A stretch of DNA of 64,000 nucleotides from Takakia lepidozioides (GCA_030704615.1 CM060731.1:24490001-24554000), one strand, 5' to 3'. Shown: positions 46,830 through 59,140, counted from the stretch's first letter. The notes: generated by a model not told the origin, from the letters alone. Made by a program: numbers and translations.

Positions 46830-47985
46830 GAGGAACCGAGAATGGTGAAAGTAGGAGTTGATTTGGAGCCCGAATTCTTCGAAGAAGCTAAAAGCTTGTT
46901 CATCAAATACAGAGATGTATTTGCTTGGAGCTATGAGGATCTAAAAGGGATACCACCTGAAGTCTGTCAGCATAAGATTGAACTGGAACCAGGGTCAGTA
47001 CCAATCAAGCAGGCGAGGTATAGAATGAATCCCAACTACGCACAGAAGGTTGGAGAAGAGATAAAGAAGTTGGCTGAGGCTAAGTTTATATACCCAATAG
47101 AGTATACAACTTGGTTGTCACCCATTGTTATAGTTCCAAAGAAGAATGGCAAGCTAAGAGTATGTGTGAACTATAAGAAGCTGAATGCTTGTACGAAGAA
47201 AGATCCTTTCCCTTTGCCATTCACAGAAGCAGTATTAGACACTGTGGCAGGCCATGAGATGTACTCATTCATGGATGGCTTCAGTGGTTATAATCAAGTG
47301 CAAGTGGCAGAAGAAGACCAAGGGAAAACAGCTTTCATCACAGACTGGGGGGCTTATGCATACAAAGTCATGCCCTTTGGACTTTGTAATGCACCAGCGA
47401 CCTTTCAGAGAGTGATAAGTGAATCTTTTCATGAGTATCTGGATGATTTCATGCAGGTGTTTTTGGATGATTTCAGTGTGTACAGCTCTAAGAATGAGCA
47501 CTTGCATAAATTGGAGTTATGCCTGGCCAGATGCAGGATGAGAGGTCTGGGCTTGAATCCAGAGAAGTGTACTTTCTGTGTGAACTCAGGGGTGCTTCTG
47601 GGACACATTGTGTGTAAGAAGGGACTTCTTGTGGATCCCAGGAAGACAGATTCCATTAAAGTCTCTCCACCACCAGTGAATGTTAAGAGTTTAAGGAGAT
47701 TCCTTGGGCAAACCAGTTATTACAGAAGATTTGTCAAAAGGTATGCACAAATAGCAGCACCATTGAGCAAGCTTCTGAAGAAAGATGCAGTGTTTGCCTG
47801 GACAGCTGAATGTCAACAGGGGTTTGAGGAACTTACACTGTCAGTAACAACTACACCTCTGATATATCTGGTGAACAAACCTTTGATAAGTGGAAGGATA
47901 GCGAGGTGGTTAATAATCTTGCATGAGCATTTCCTTCCTTTCTTGTGCATTAAGTATGCCAGAATTAAGGATTATTTGAGCAATG
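46830..47985 (+). pseudogene. Gypsy reverse transcriptase and truncated RNase H
   Basis: RT motifs are all present: LRVCVNYKKLNACT, MDGFSGYNQV, MPFGLCNAPATFQ, and VFLDDFSVYS with the catalytic Asp pair at about 47464. The connection domain FLGQTSYYRRF follows. RNase H begins at TPLIYL but jumps from about 47880 to a GRIARWLIILHEH segment, so the acidic residues are deleted. The frame runs on into non-element sequence after about 47985. Confidence 0.85.
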
Positions 47986-49226
47986 ATTGGGCATTCATAA
48001 ACATCATGTGAAAGACAAAGACAAGCATGTTGATGTGGAGGCAATGGTTTTGGATCCTGGAAACGACATCGCTAGGCTTCTTACAGCTATGCACGACGTG
48101 AACAAGTAAGTCATCCTAGAGACTTCATTCCCTCTGTAGTGTCTTGCTCATCCCAAAAAAACAGTGTTAAGGAATGCAATGTTTCCAATGTTTTTGCAAA
48201 TCAACAGAGAAATCGCATGTGACAACAAGCTTGGTCCACACACTATTCCGAATTCAGAGGATTGGTCTGATGAAGCTGGATGATTTTCGGACAGTACTCC
48301 CCCCCAATATAATCAAGAAGTGCAAAACAGGAAGAGCTGCAGGCACTTGGTATTCTTTGACTCGAGAGGCGTTTCTGGAGTACATGTATGCGGTAAGCCC
48401 GAGTCTGTACTCAGTTTACTTTTCGAATACATGTTTGTAGTTCCTTCGGTGCTAATCACTATTTGAATCAATGCAACAAGAACTGGCAGAGGCAGCTGAG
48501 AAGGGAAAATCCGAATATTACCGCACTACACCAGAGGAACTAAGGACATCAAAAGGTGTGGAAGCAGCAATAAAGAACGAGTTTGAAATGCGAAGAACCA
48601 AATTGATGTCCGCCTTCGGAAAGCAGCTTAGAATAGTAGATCCTGGACTTGGTTCTGAGTTCCTTGAGCAGATCAAATCTCACTATGACAAGCATGTGCA
48701 TCCGGAGATGCAGCAGGAAAAATTGCACCGGCTGGTCATATCCATGGTCGACCCACAAACAAAAATAAGGTGGCTGGAGATATGGAACTCAGATCAGACA
48801 GTAAAAGACTTGAATCAGTTCCCAAAGAGCACCATACAGCCTTGCACAAAGGTGGAAGGAATCAGTGATTTGGTGTTTGATAACTGGCTCCACAAGGCTA
48901 CATTTTGGAGTCAGGTGTGTATTCAAATAAGCCGTTTTCTTTTCTTCAATTATGTGATGAGTATCTTATTTGCAATACTGATAAATATACAATTTGCAGC
49001 TCGAAAAGCGCGCCGTCATTGTGCTGGATCAGACTTTGAAGGACTTGAACATTTCGATTGTTTCCCCTCCCCAAATGTCATTGGAGGCATACATAAGGAA
49101 GTGAAGAGGTCTCACCTGGAGATACAGTTTTTTACGGGAGTTCTCCAAAGATGGTAACATTTTACGGTCCAACGACTTTGACAGTCAGGTTGGAGGAGAG
49201 TGGGCCATGATGCGAGTTGTGTACAG
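47985..49226 (+). pseudogene. ParB/methyltransferase-like gene fragment, middle exons
   Basis: Starts inside the ParB-like exon (AMVLDPGNDIARLLTAMHDV, donor after 48105). It continues with an exon ending 48392 (HVTTSLVHTLFRIQ ... EYMYA), an exon about 48477-48914 (QELAEAAEKGKSEYY ... FWSQ), and one at 49000-49226. These match the outer gene exon for exon, including the fused exon 3+4. Lesions: the third exon's acceptor reads TGCAA instead of TGCAG, and TGA near 49102 lies in frame. The second exon does not join in phase. Left edge cut by the gypsy element, right edge by a transposon terminus 12 bp into the next intron. Confidence 0.78.
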
Positions 49227-49238
49227 GTGCAATATCAT

Positions 49239-49340
49239 GGGGGCTGCTATTTCATGAGCCGTGAGCCGTGAGCAGAGTCGTAAGTGTCGAAAAAAACATG
49301 AGCAGGACTATTTTCCGGAAATGAGTGTCCGCGGGAATAG
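49239..49340 (+). repeat. Terminal repeat of another copy of the DNA transposon family
   Basis: GGGGGCTGCTATTTCATGAG at 49239 is identical to the inner element's right terminus over 20 bases. GAGCCGTGAGCCGTGAGCAG follows in place of ATGAGCGGC repeats. It interrupts a methyltransferase intron. I cannot find its partner end in the window. Confidence 0.75.
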
Positions 49341-50879
49341 GGTTTAGGGTGTCACGGTCATAGGGGGAGAAGGACCTCCCGATGAAGGAGGTTCGGCAAT
49401 GTTTTTTAGAATTACATATTGAAAGGCAATGTTTCGCGAATGGTAGGGTGGTACTAATCTGTACAATGGGGGCCCATTTCAGTCTACCGTCATTCACTGT
49501 TGTTCAGATCACACAGTCTGTCTGATTGCCTTTCAAGCAGTCCTTCATCTTCCCTTCTTTAGCAGGAACATGTGATTGAAGTCTACTGAATTGCGAGCGT
49601 CATTAACGCCATTCGATTCTCCTCATGAGATTTATGTACCTATATGTTTGAAGAGAGAGTGAGGGTCGGCATATTCAGTCATATTGTTTTGCAATGCATT
49701 TTTTTTGTTTGAGGTTGAACAGATAGAGAAGTGGAAAGGCGGTACCGCCAATCAAAGATTTGAAGACCATACTGTAGATTCAGGTAGAGTATCGATTGGA
49801 AAGTACTCTCGACATAGACAAGAAACAGTGAATGCTTGCGACGTTCATCACAATGGAGTCAATCTGAATAATCTTCACTTACTGTCTGCCCTAAATTATA
49901 CTGAATGTCGTTGCCGCCAATCACTTACACATATATGTCATTGCACAACACCGATCCGGCAGGTCCCACTCTTTTGTGATTGTCGTTAACGCCGTTCGCT
50001 CTTGCTCAAAACCTTTCTGTTCCTGTGTCCCTAGAATCATAGTGTTTTGTTTTGAATTCGGCAGGATCAGCTTTGCTTGTGTAGATGGTTCCATCTTCAA
50101 GCTTGGAGGGCAAGCAAAGAAGAGGGAAGGGCTAACTTCCCTTATGTGAGGGCAATGCATGTGTGGAGCATGCTTTTCAGCCTGTTGAAGGCTTGTACTT
50201 TCAGGTTTGGGAGTGCAAGAAAGGAAGGAAGGGGCTGGTTTCCCTGTAGGGCATGTGTGGAGCATGCTTTCAGCCCGCTGAAGCTTGTATTTTCAGGTTT
50301 GTGGGTGCAAGAAATGAAGCAAAGGAGCTGATTCTCTTATGGTGAGAGTGGGGCATGTGTGGAGCATGCCTTCAGCCCATTGAGGCTCTTGTTTTCAAGC
50401 TTTAGAGAGCTAGAACGGAAGGGCTAGGGCTGGTTTCCACTTGGGGTGAAATAAAAGCACTTGTAGGGCCTATGTGAGTTGGGGTTTCAACTTCAAGCTT
50501 GAAGGGAGCACAACTCTTGAAGCAGCAGGTGCAGGGGCTGGATTAGGTGCAAAGGGCATGCTATGGTCAAGAAAAGCACGTGAATGAGTGCCTACAAGGG
50601 CTGGAAGTCAGCCATGTTTGATAAGTCGTCATAGGGATCAATGGCGCTGTTTTGTGAGTTAAAAGGAAGCTTGTGCACTTAGTTTCGGTTGCAAACATCT
50701 TTCTTTGGAATTAGAGCTACTATTGGTGGTGTGTGGGGGTCATAAAGAGCAAGAATACCTTGCTGATTTCCTCACAGCCGCCATAGCTCGGTGCAAAGAA
50801 GCCTAGAGTCCAAGAGACACAAACCCTAGCCTGGCGCGGCTAAACCCCTTGGAGAAACTGCCATGAATGGCCATGGATG
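49341..50879 (+). other. Sequence downstream of the TIR, no supported gene, with short tandem repeats
   Basis: 50130-50400 has three imperfect repeats of about 100-130 bp containing GGCATGTGTGGAGCATGC and TTCAGCCC(G/A)(C/T)TGA. The rest gives no coding signal I can defend. Confidence 0.5.
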
Positions 50880-51320
50880 GGGCTGTGACAGGCTGTGGCG
50901 GGTTGTGACAGGCTGTGCCCTGTGGCCTGTGGGGCTGTGAGGGGCTGTGACAGGCTGTGCCATGTGGCCTGTGGGGCTGTGACGGACTGTGATAGGCTGT
51001 GATGGGCTGTGACAGACTCTGACATGTGGCCTTTGGGGCTGTGAGGGGCTGTGACAGGCTGTGCCCTGTGGCCTGTGGGGCTGTGATGGGCTGTGATAGG
51101 CTATGACCTGTGGCCTGTGGGGCTGTGACGGACTGTGACAGGCTGTGATGGGCTGTGACAGACTCTGACATGTGGCCTTTGGGGCTGTGAGGGCCTGTGA
51201 CAGGCTATGACATGTGGCCTTTGGGGCTGTGATGGGCTGTGATAGGCTGTGACATGTGGCTTTTGGGGCTGTGATGGGCTGTGACGGGCTGTGGCCTGTA
51301 TGGGGCTGTGACGGCTGTGA
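50880..51320 (-). repeat. GGCTGTGA minisatellite
   Basis: Tandem GGCTGTGACAGGCTGTG-type units with GGCCTGTGGG interspersions. On minus this reads as CACAGCC repeats like those at 42135 and 62775, in the opposite orientation. Open frames through it are repeat translations. Confidence 0.85.
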
Positions 51321-52059
51321 CCAATGATCTGTGTGGGCCTGTGCTGGTCTGTGGTGGCCCGTGTTGCCCTGTGGACGGCCCGTGCTGACTCGTGGAGGCA
51401 CTGGTGGACTGCCTAAGGACTGGCATGTGGTCTTGAAGGCCAAATTTTGAAGCTCGTGGAGGGCGGCTTAAGGAGTATCTTCATGATATTCCCATGGTTA
51501 TGCAAGTGAGGGAAGAGAGGAGAAAAAGAGTGTTGGGATGAGGGCATGCTGGGGTTAGGCATTGCTTTAGCTTCTCTTCCTCGTAGTTTTCCACCCTCTC
51601 ATTAGGCCAAGACCTTTCCATAGGTGGAGGCAAGAGTCATTCTGGGTTTGGGCTGGGGTGTCCTTGCAGGAGCAACACCGTGGAATTGTTTTTGGTATGG
51701 AGGAGTTGTCATTCTGATTTCTTGTGTTTGGATCCCCTCCATACATGCATGCATGACTGTGCGCCATGTTAGTTTTGTGTGGGCGCTTGTTTTTATAGGT
51801 GATTGGCCCGGATTTGATCATCGGCCAGTCCTAGAGCATGCTGTCGATGGTGAGGCTGGGGTGATGACCAGTCAGACCATCATTGTTTATCCTGTGGTGA
51901 GGTTGGAGGTGATGACCAGCCAACCATATGAGTGCTTGCGGTGGATGCAGGTGCAGGTGTAGGCTATGTTAGGAACCTAGTATTCCAAACCATACGCCGC
52001 AACAGGTTCTCTACCCGGTTACCTTGTAGAGAGGGGGTTAGGGACATGTTCATGACCGG
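51321..52059. other. Stretch before the second methyltransferase-bearing gypsy, nothing recognised
   Basis: No gene or clear repeat. It includes the sequence immediately upstream of the gag frame, where a leader would be expected, but I cannot place an LTR or primer-binding site. Confidence 0.4.
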
Positions 52060-53460
52060 TTGAGTGACAGTTTTGTTAACTCGGAGGTGCCACTAGTTGC
52101 TGGGGAGAGTGCCGGTTTGAGCATTAGCGATACTAGTGGGTACACGAGACGAGGTGTGCGGTTTAGGCCACCTTCACCTCCTGTGTCTTCTACGGAAGGT
52201 TCTGATTCGGATTGTGAATCAGGAGGACTCACACCGGCGATGCAAGTTGTTTCCTTGCCATTGTTGTGGGACACAATGGAAGAGATGTATGGAGCTACCA
52301 AGGGGCCACGAAGGTACTCTGGTGTGGTGGGCACCATCGAGTTGGATGATTTTATCCAAGAGTTTGATAGTTGGTGTGATTTGCAGCAAATGCGCAATCC
52401 ACAACTATTCACGCCTTTTATGGCATGGAAGGGGCTGTTTCAGCACCTTGAGGGATGTACTATGGATTATTACCATGAGTTCAGGCAGGGGCATGAGGTT
52501 GAGATCAAGGAGTGGAGGATATACTGGTCACCTGACTATGTCTCCATCACTAGGGGCACTAGAGCCACGAGGGCAGTGGCTATACCTGCCGCTGCACCGG
52601 CAGCTTCAGCAAGAAGCAGAGGGACTAGTGGGACTGGTGGTACCGTAGCTACAACGTCAACCCAAGCCACTACCGCACCAGCACTAGTACCCGTGCCTGC
52701 CTTCAACCCTATTGTGGAGTTCTTCGAAGAGTTGAGAGGGAACTACCAAAGGATGAGGACAGAGAAGTTGCAGAGCTTGCAAAAGTTCCAACGGAAGTCT
52801 ACTGAGAGCTTGAGGGAGGCTTTCACTCGCATGAGGCGCTTGATAAATATAACCCAAGGGGTTACGGAAGCTCAAGCAGTCCAATTCTGGTATGGGATAT
52901 TGGACAAGGAGCTGAGGAGAAAGGTGCGGGTTGCAACTCTCCTACAAGCGGCCCAACCCACTTTAGCAAATGTGTTTTTGCTGGCAGAGCGGATAGAGCT
53001 CAACATGGTCGAGGAACGAGTGGTCATGGTGGGATTTGCTATAGAGACACCACGGGGTAGTGGTGCTCCTAGCCAAGCACTACCTCAACGTGCTCAAGGC
53101 AACAAATGGGCCCAGGTGAAGCCCAGGGAAGGACAGAGAGGACCTCAGATGCAGGGGTCTCTCCCTTCATTTGCAGGCCAACAACAGGCGGAGGTGGTGT
53201 GTTGGACATGTGGAGGACCCCATGTCAAGAAGGATTGCCCAGAGGGCCGACATATGCACAGCCTGCACAGTTGCAGTGTGGGCATTGTGGCAAGCACAGG
53301 CATGGAGAGGCCCAGTGTTATGGTTTGCATCCTGAGTTGCGCCCAGGCCAAGGGAACAATGGTGGCCGGGGGCGAGGTGGAGCAGCCCAGAGAGGATGAG
53401 GTGGCCAAGGGCAAACTCAACATGGCCAAGGACGCGGAGGTCAGGGTATTGACCAAGGCA
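52060..53460 (+). pseudogene. Gypsy gag, second copy, nearly full length
   Basis: The frame opens at or before 52060 without an obvious ATG. N-terminal Ser/Pro-rich part, capsid region (VVGTIELDDFIQEFDSW, MAWKGLFQHLEG), a Thr/Ala linker, then SLREAFTRMRRLINITQG and knuckle CWTCGGPHVKKDC. A frameshift at about 53240 puts knuckle CGHCGKHRHGEAQC in the next frame, where TGA at about 53397 corresponds to CGA in the 31-kb copy. Confidence 0.8.
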
Positions 53461-54770
53461 TAACCAACCGGCTTCAGCAGCTAGAGCAGAGGCTCGCTGC
53501 CATGGCTACAGCTCAGGTGGTACCGGCTCCAAGGCCGGATGGTCCACCTCTTGCTCCTGAGGGAGGAGATATGAGAGATATGGGATTCATGTGCGGGGCA
53601 GCACTACCACTAGTGCAAATGGAGTCGGCGGCGGCAATGATCCGAGGAGCAGCACGAGTTCTTGAGTCACGAGGTGCAGAGGTGGAGTTGGATCCACAGC
53701 ATGGGGAGGCAAACCGTCAGGCTAGGCTTCCTCAATCATTCATATTGACGGAGACACTGTCGACGCCATCCATGGCACCTAGTTCTTGCCCGACTGTTAC
53801 TGAGGCGGAGGTTACTATGCCATTGGGGAGAGCCACACGGACAACACCACTATCTAGTGTTGCCAAGGCTACGGCAGCTAGTGTGCTGCTGGGGGCGGCC
53901 ACATCTGTGTGTCAGGCTCCATTGTTCTCGGCTACCATGATTGCGACGCCAGGGGTAAGACCAGCTGAGGTGTTCAGGCTGGCAGTTTCACTCTGTGAGA
54001 GTGGGGAGGTTACTTCATTTTCTGCGGAGATAGTGGGAGGTGTAGTGACGGAGGCCAGATCCTCGGATGTGAGGGTCAAGACTGCCACGGCGGTGCCATG
54101 GCAAACTGCAGCTGCCAGGTTGGTGGAGCTGCCAGCTAGGCCAGCCATTGAGCGCGCCATGGTGACACCTGGGGTTGTCATGTTAGACAACCAGGAGGGT
54201 ATTTTCTATTTGAGTGGATTGGCAGCCAAGAGGTACCGGCCACTGCGGGTCTTGTTGGACTCGGGAGCTCAGCCATTGATGCTGGGCAGAGCTGCTATTG
54301 CAGGTTTGGGCCTCACGGAGGCGGATATGGAGCCTTGTCATTTCCAGATACATACGTCTTTGGAAGGATCGGAGCAGGCTCGGGGCATGACACGGCGTGA
54401 GTTGGGTATCAGACTATGGCCAGATCACCCTACAGATGGCTCAGTGATGCGAGCCAAGGCCATTGTGATAGACGCGGTCTCGTACGATGTCCTGGTTGGT
54501 GGGGTTGTGTTGTACCCCATGGGCTTCACCCTAGATTTTTGGGAAGAGTCAGCTTCTTATAGGCCTGGATGGTAGTCAAGGGAGGGCTGGCAGGTGCAGC
54601 TCCCTGTGACGTTCTTTGGAGGAGTTGCGGTTGCCTAGCGGGGCAAGATGCCGACACTAGCAGCATTCACAGCTGCAGTGACTTGGCCTAGAGAGTTGCT
54701 AGAGGGCAACGCTCATTCAGAGGATGTGTCACCTCCAGCAGAGTAGGATGACATGTATGGTATGGCGTTT
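53461..54770 (+). pseudogene. Gypsy linker and aspartic protease, second copy
   Basis: Same linker as at 31541, then protease active site VLLDSGAQPLMLG at about 54245-54285. The frame is cleaner than in the first copy (CAG where that has TAG 32228) but has its own stops: TAG at 54573 where the first copy has CAG, then TAG near 54638 and 54745. Similarity to the first copy ends at about 54770. Confidence 0.78.
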
Positions 54771-56070
54771 CTGTGTCAATCGGTGACGTAGCCCCCTTTT
54801 TGTAGCCGGAATTGTCTACCGGCTCAGGCAATACATGGCCTGAGCTGGGATTCAAGTAGAAATACACCTACTTAGAAATCTCTGCTTGCATTTTGGTTAG
54901 AATTCAGAAATTCTTTTTGGAGGTAGTAGGAAATCATAGGAGGAACAATTCCACCGTTGGAATTCTGGTTCCAATGAAAATTTCGACCCCTATGGCTGAA
55001 TTACAGGTCAATTGAAGCAAATAGTGCTTTTTGACCCCCCTGTTTTCCCATACAAAGGAACCCTATGCAAATTTTGGAATTCTGCTTTGCAAATTTGGGG
55101 CAAGTTGCTTTAGGTGCCTGAGAATTGGAATGTGGATGGGGTCTTGCAAGGAAAAAATATATTTTTGGTCCAACTGCCTGGTCAAACCAATTTTTCCCTC
55201 TAAAATTGGAATACACTACAGATTTAGAGCTTACCATTTTGTTATAATCTTCCTAATGACACGGTGAAATGGGCTGAAAGTCTTGCAGCAGGTGCATGAG
55301 GTAGGTAGCGTCCTTTTCATACGGTTCATCCCTGTGGATGTTTCTTAGCTGGGAGATATACCCTCATCCGTGAGGGTATGTGCTGTTTTGGAGTGGGCCC
55401 ACCAAAAACGCCTCTCATTTTAAGATAATAGGGTCCGGTGGGCCCCGCGCACGGACGCCCGGCTCCCCAGCACCCCGCCCTCCCCGCCCGCCGCTGCGCG
55501 CGGTCGCCTTGCCGCGGGCGCGGCTGCAGCAACCGTGCGCGCGCCCCCGTCCGTCGCGCGGCCAGTCCCCCGCCCATGAGTCCGCTGCCCTCCAGTCTGC
55601 CAGTCCGCTGCTGGCTAGTCGGCTGCCCAGCAGTCTGCCAGTCCGCCAGTCTGCCCGCCAGTCCGCTGCCATCCAGTCCGATGACAGCGCAGGATCGCCA
55701 CCGTCCATTCCCATAACCCATCCGAGCCCTTCATTTTTAGGGCTCCGAAAATGGCAATGATCTTCCCACCAAATCCCGGCCGCTCTCTATTGACGGCTGT
55801 TTGTTGTCCGATGTTGCGGTAGGCGTTTCCATGCACGCGACTGTTCCTCTTTTGCGCGCGATGTTCATGATGATGATGAAGCATGTGCTTGAACATGAGA
55901 GGATTGTCTGGGCAATACAGCCACCATCGTGCATATGCTTCCACTATTTTTGCCTTCTTGTTGTGCTTTCGGGAACCTTCGTTTTATGGTTTGGTTCTAT
56001 GTCATAAATATGGAAAATGCGGACATCTGTCGTCGATAACGTCCTCTGCTTGTGATCCGTCATGATACGT
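54771..56070. other. Interrupting sequence inside the second gypsy copy
   Basis: No recognised gene. 55570-55690 is a CAGTCCG(C)-type tandem repeat in a very GC-rich block (55430-55690). The left boundary is where gypsy similarity stops and the right boundary is where the inverted methyltransferase core begins. I see no paired termini, so its nature is unknown. Confidence 0.45.
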
Positions 56071-56915
56071 TTAGCCCCTTCGTACTGCATCCCTCATCAC
56101 TGTGAGGTGTGTTGGCCGCTGCACCCCATCAAATGCACGCTTGAACAATGCGGGTGACATCAAGTTAGTCCACCATAGCCGTGGACGATGAGCCCGTGAC
56201 CCCACTGCAGCTGCATCTAGCAACACTGCTGACCCAAGCCACGACCGGACTTGATGTACACTGACCATCACCCTGGCCCGAGAATCGCCCATCAGTGGCA
56301 TATTCTCCAAGATGTATGCTGGAGATACAGCTTGATGAAGCTGCAAGTGACGCAAAACCCGCACCATCTCCCAAAACAGACCCGACCCGACCTCAAGTCT
56401 CGCAATCCATTGCCATGCCCGGCTGATGCCCTTAGCAGGGCCAACATGCCACTACCAGATCAATGGAGCCAACTCGCTCCAAATCATGCACCCCCAGCAA
56501 CGAAATGTCTGCTGGCAAGGCCTGTTGGTATCCACGAACTGCAGACACCAGCAACAACTCAGCAACTAACTGAGCAACATGGCGTAGGGAGACGCGTCGT
56601 GTAGTCTCATCCCTCTCCACATACAAGTAACGCCGAACTCGTACATCTGCCTATAACACAGCAGTCAATCTGGTGCTGATCCCGACAGACAAGTCCAGAA
56701 GGCAAATGCCTTCATCCGGATACTGCCACACAATAGGTGTGGTATCCAATGGTGACAATTGAGGTGGTCCTGGTGCAATCCTTGCACTCTCCTCCTCTCT
56801 TGACGATACAAACGCCTCTACCCAGGCTTGTTGCACCTGTCGATCAGCAACCTGCTGCAAATCCTTGCTCGTGCCCCACAATGGAGTGTGAGCAACCATG
56901 GCAGGCAATAGCATT
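56071..56915 (-). pseudogene. C5 methyltransferase core of the second gypsy copy, inverted
   Basis: On minus it reads motif I ICLLDLSVGIST at about 56700, a TAG directly after LTAVL at the same position as in the first copy, VRVRRYLYVERDE, catalytic GSIDLVVACWPC at about 56440, YILENMPLMG (ENV changed to ENM) and HRPRLWWTNL as motif VIII. A frameshift follows the PCQ region. This copy keeps the WWTNLMSPA segment deleted in the first copy. It runs opposite to its flanks, so the core has been flipped. Confidence 0.8.
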
Positions 56916-57540
56916 TTGGACACAGGGAGGCAGTCTCAGCATGTGAGACACGATGACCGTTCGCCTTTGGCAGTGGTCAACAAGGTGGGTCAATCACGAG
57001 TAACATTACCTACACTGCTGAGCTTCCCAGGATCGCATACTTTCCGGGATAGTGGACCTGGCCTCTTGTGGGATGCTCAGTTGCAGCAGTTAGTGGAGCC
57101 TAATGCTGACGAGCGTGAGCGGGCGATGGATTTTACCACTAGTACCACGGCGGTGTCGTCTCTTTATGAGGCATCACGTCGTCAGGTGTTGGGGAAAGCA
57201 ATGGATCTCAATTGCTTGACCTGGATTATCAGCTTGGCTATGGCTGAGCAACGCAGAGTGCGGAGTACACTTCCCTCGATGGTCTCTCTGCCTACCGAGA
57301 CGGTACAGGCAGTGAGTGGGGGCGAGCAGGTGAGGACCACGGGGTGTAGACATCCATGGCACAAGTGGGAGGTGTTCGAGGTTCAGAGGGAGTTGGCAGC
57401 CAAGGCGGCGGTGATGGATGAGGTTGGGGATTCTTCTCGGGTTGAGGAGGTCCTTAAGGATGAGATGATGGGGCAGGATGAGGCCTTATCATTGACAGAG
57501 TAGGCAGTGGGGACTGCTCAAGAGGTTGCAGCATAGCAAC
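56898..57540 (+). pseudogene. C-terminal part of the gypsy C5 methyltransferase, second copy
   Basis: Starts at ILDTGRQSQHVRHDDRSPLA and includes DERERAMDFTTSTTA, which replaces the first copy's DERERAMGFSTGTTA, then EVLKDEMMGQDEALSLTE. CAG codons appear here where the first copy has TAG 33870 and 33993. The frame ends with TAG at 57500, and at 57534 shares TAG with position 34221 of the first copy. RT and integrase do not follow. Confidence 0.78.
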
Positions 57541-58320
57541 CACGAGATTCATACTAGTGGTAAAATAACTTGACACCATAATCTGGCACATTCGGGGAAA
57601 AATAAAATAAAATAAATAGTAATTAATCAATTAATTAAAAAACCTATATTTTTTTTGGGAAAACTTGCAAATGAACCCAACCTCTGTTTTGCAAGCAAAA
57701 GACTTGGCATTTACCCAGCATGGATTTATGGTCACATGGAAGAAGGACATGACAACAAATCATAAGTTGTATGGTCCGAGCAATTTGTAGATGTCATTCA
57801 CCCCAAATAGTACACCGAAAGACCAGCCAGAGTAAGGCACATTCGGGGAAAAACAGAATAGTAAAATATAAAAATATATATATATATATATATATATTGG
57901 AAAACTTGCAAATGAACCCAACCCCTGCTTTGCAAGCAAAAGACCTAGCGTTTATCCAGCATGGATTTCTGGTCACATGGAAGAATGACATGACAACAAA
58001 TCATAAGTTATGTGGTCCGAGCAATTTGTAGATGTCACTCACCCCAAATAACACACCAGAAGACTAGCCAGATTAAGGTAGATTAAGGTGTCGTTGACGA
58101 CACCTTAATCTGGCACATTCGGGGAAAAATAAATTAAAAATACAAATTGAAAAACTTGCGAAATGAACCCAACCCCTGCTTTGCAAGCAAAAGACTCGGC
58201 GTTTACCCAGCATGGATTTCTGGTCACATGGAAGAATGACATGACAACAAATCATAAGTTATATGGGCTGAACAATTTGTAGATGCCATTCACCCCAAAT
58301 AGCACACCAGAAGACGTTAC
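57541..58320 (+). repeat. Three direct repeats of about 240 bp
   Basis: Units beginning AAAACTTGCAAATGAACCCA at about 57660, 57899 and 58148 share GGTCACATGGAAGAATGACA and CCAGCATGGATTT segments. AT microsatellite runs lie between (57868-57896). The stretch 57549-57573 matches an LTR-like end at 38525-38549. No gene. Confidence 0.8.
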
Positions 58321-58860
58321 AGATGTTACGTTATGCGGAGGCTGCAACTTGTAAATTTAGTCTCCTCTCTTCTCTCCCTCCTGTGCTTTACGATAGAGAG
58401 GATTTTGTGCAGAGCAAGGCTAGTGTCTTCATAGACAGTTCTTCCTTCGTTTTGGACTCCGACTCCAGTAGCAGTGTTTGCAATTGGGTGTCAGCATCTC
58501 TCTCGACTTAGGATACATGGTGAAAGGGCAACCACAACCCTCTGCAGTTGACAGAGGTTCACTCTAGAGCTCGGGGGATTTGTCAACCACTACTCAAAAA
58601 TGCTTTTTAATTTTGTATTCAACCACAAACTACATTCATCCATGTGCCATTCGTCCAACATACATTCATCGCCCATTCACCCATCATTCATCCATAACGA
58701 TGAATTGGTATGCATGTTATACTGGACATTACCCGCAGTAATAGGTCCGCTAAACCGAATAGGTGTCGTTATAGGTGAGCACATCCAGAAGCGTGAGCAA
58801 AATTCTGCTCACGGAATTTTCTGCTCACGGTTTAGCATCCCCCGTTTTGCGCTAACGTGG
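58321..58860 (-). repeat. LTR-like sequence on minus
   Basis: Read on minus from 58846: GGGGGATGCTAAACCGTGAG, a purine tract followed by TG and CGTGAGC repeats, resembling the arrangement at 722-745 on plus. CATTCATC repeats lie at 58635-58700. No partner LTR seen. 58321-58510 has a short Ser-rich frame I cannot support. Confidence 0.35.
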
Positions 58861-59140
58861 TTATTTTATAGGACGATATGTGGAAAAATTGCATGCGTTT
58901 ACGGTTTCTGGTGTGTTCGAGTCCGAGCTCCTTCGTATGGAGCAGGAAACCATTGGTAACACGATAGCGGAAATCGCGGAAGCATATGTACATGGGGGCG
59001 TGTATACCTTGCAGAATTTATGTCCACCGATGAGACTGTTCAGGGGAGGACGTCTCTGCCACCACATGTCCGGGAACTGCGGGGAGTGTGAACTGAACAG
59101 GATCCAGTCCGAAGGTCCTCAAACATCCAGATGCACCTCC
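58861..59140 (+). other. Unrecognised exon-like open frame
   Basis: A TTTTATAG acceptor-like site at 58872 precedes a frame YVEKLHAFTVSGVFESELLR ... NTIAEIAEAYVHGGVYTLQ ... CPPMRLFRGGRLCHHM, ending at 59143. Composition looks coding-like, but no family comes to mind and no second exon is identified. Confidence 0.3.

Larger units (their letters stand above)
42017..47985 (+). mobile_element. Second gypsy family, 3'-truncated, with long unknown ORF1
   Basis: 5' sequence at 42017-42877 is shared with 62657-63601. Then come ORF1 (42878-43573), gag, protease, RT and a broken RNase H. Integrase and 3' LTR are absent; the element ends abruptly inside an exon of a methyltransferase-like gene fragment. 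Confidence 0.8.

Noticed and set aside
50826-51443. 205-residue Ser/Gln/Pro-rich ORF on minus
   Set aside because: It is a translation of the GGCTGTGA minisatellite.
49239-58850. A single element bounded by the TIR at 49239 and the similar head at 58850
   Set aside because: Flanking bases (AATATCAT and GTTTTGCG) show no target duplication and the heads differ after ten bases.
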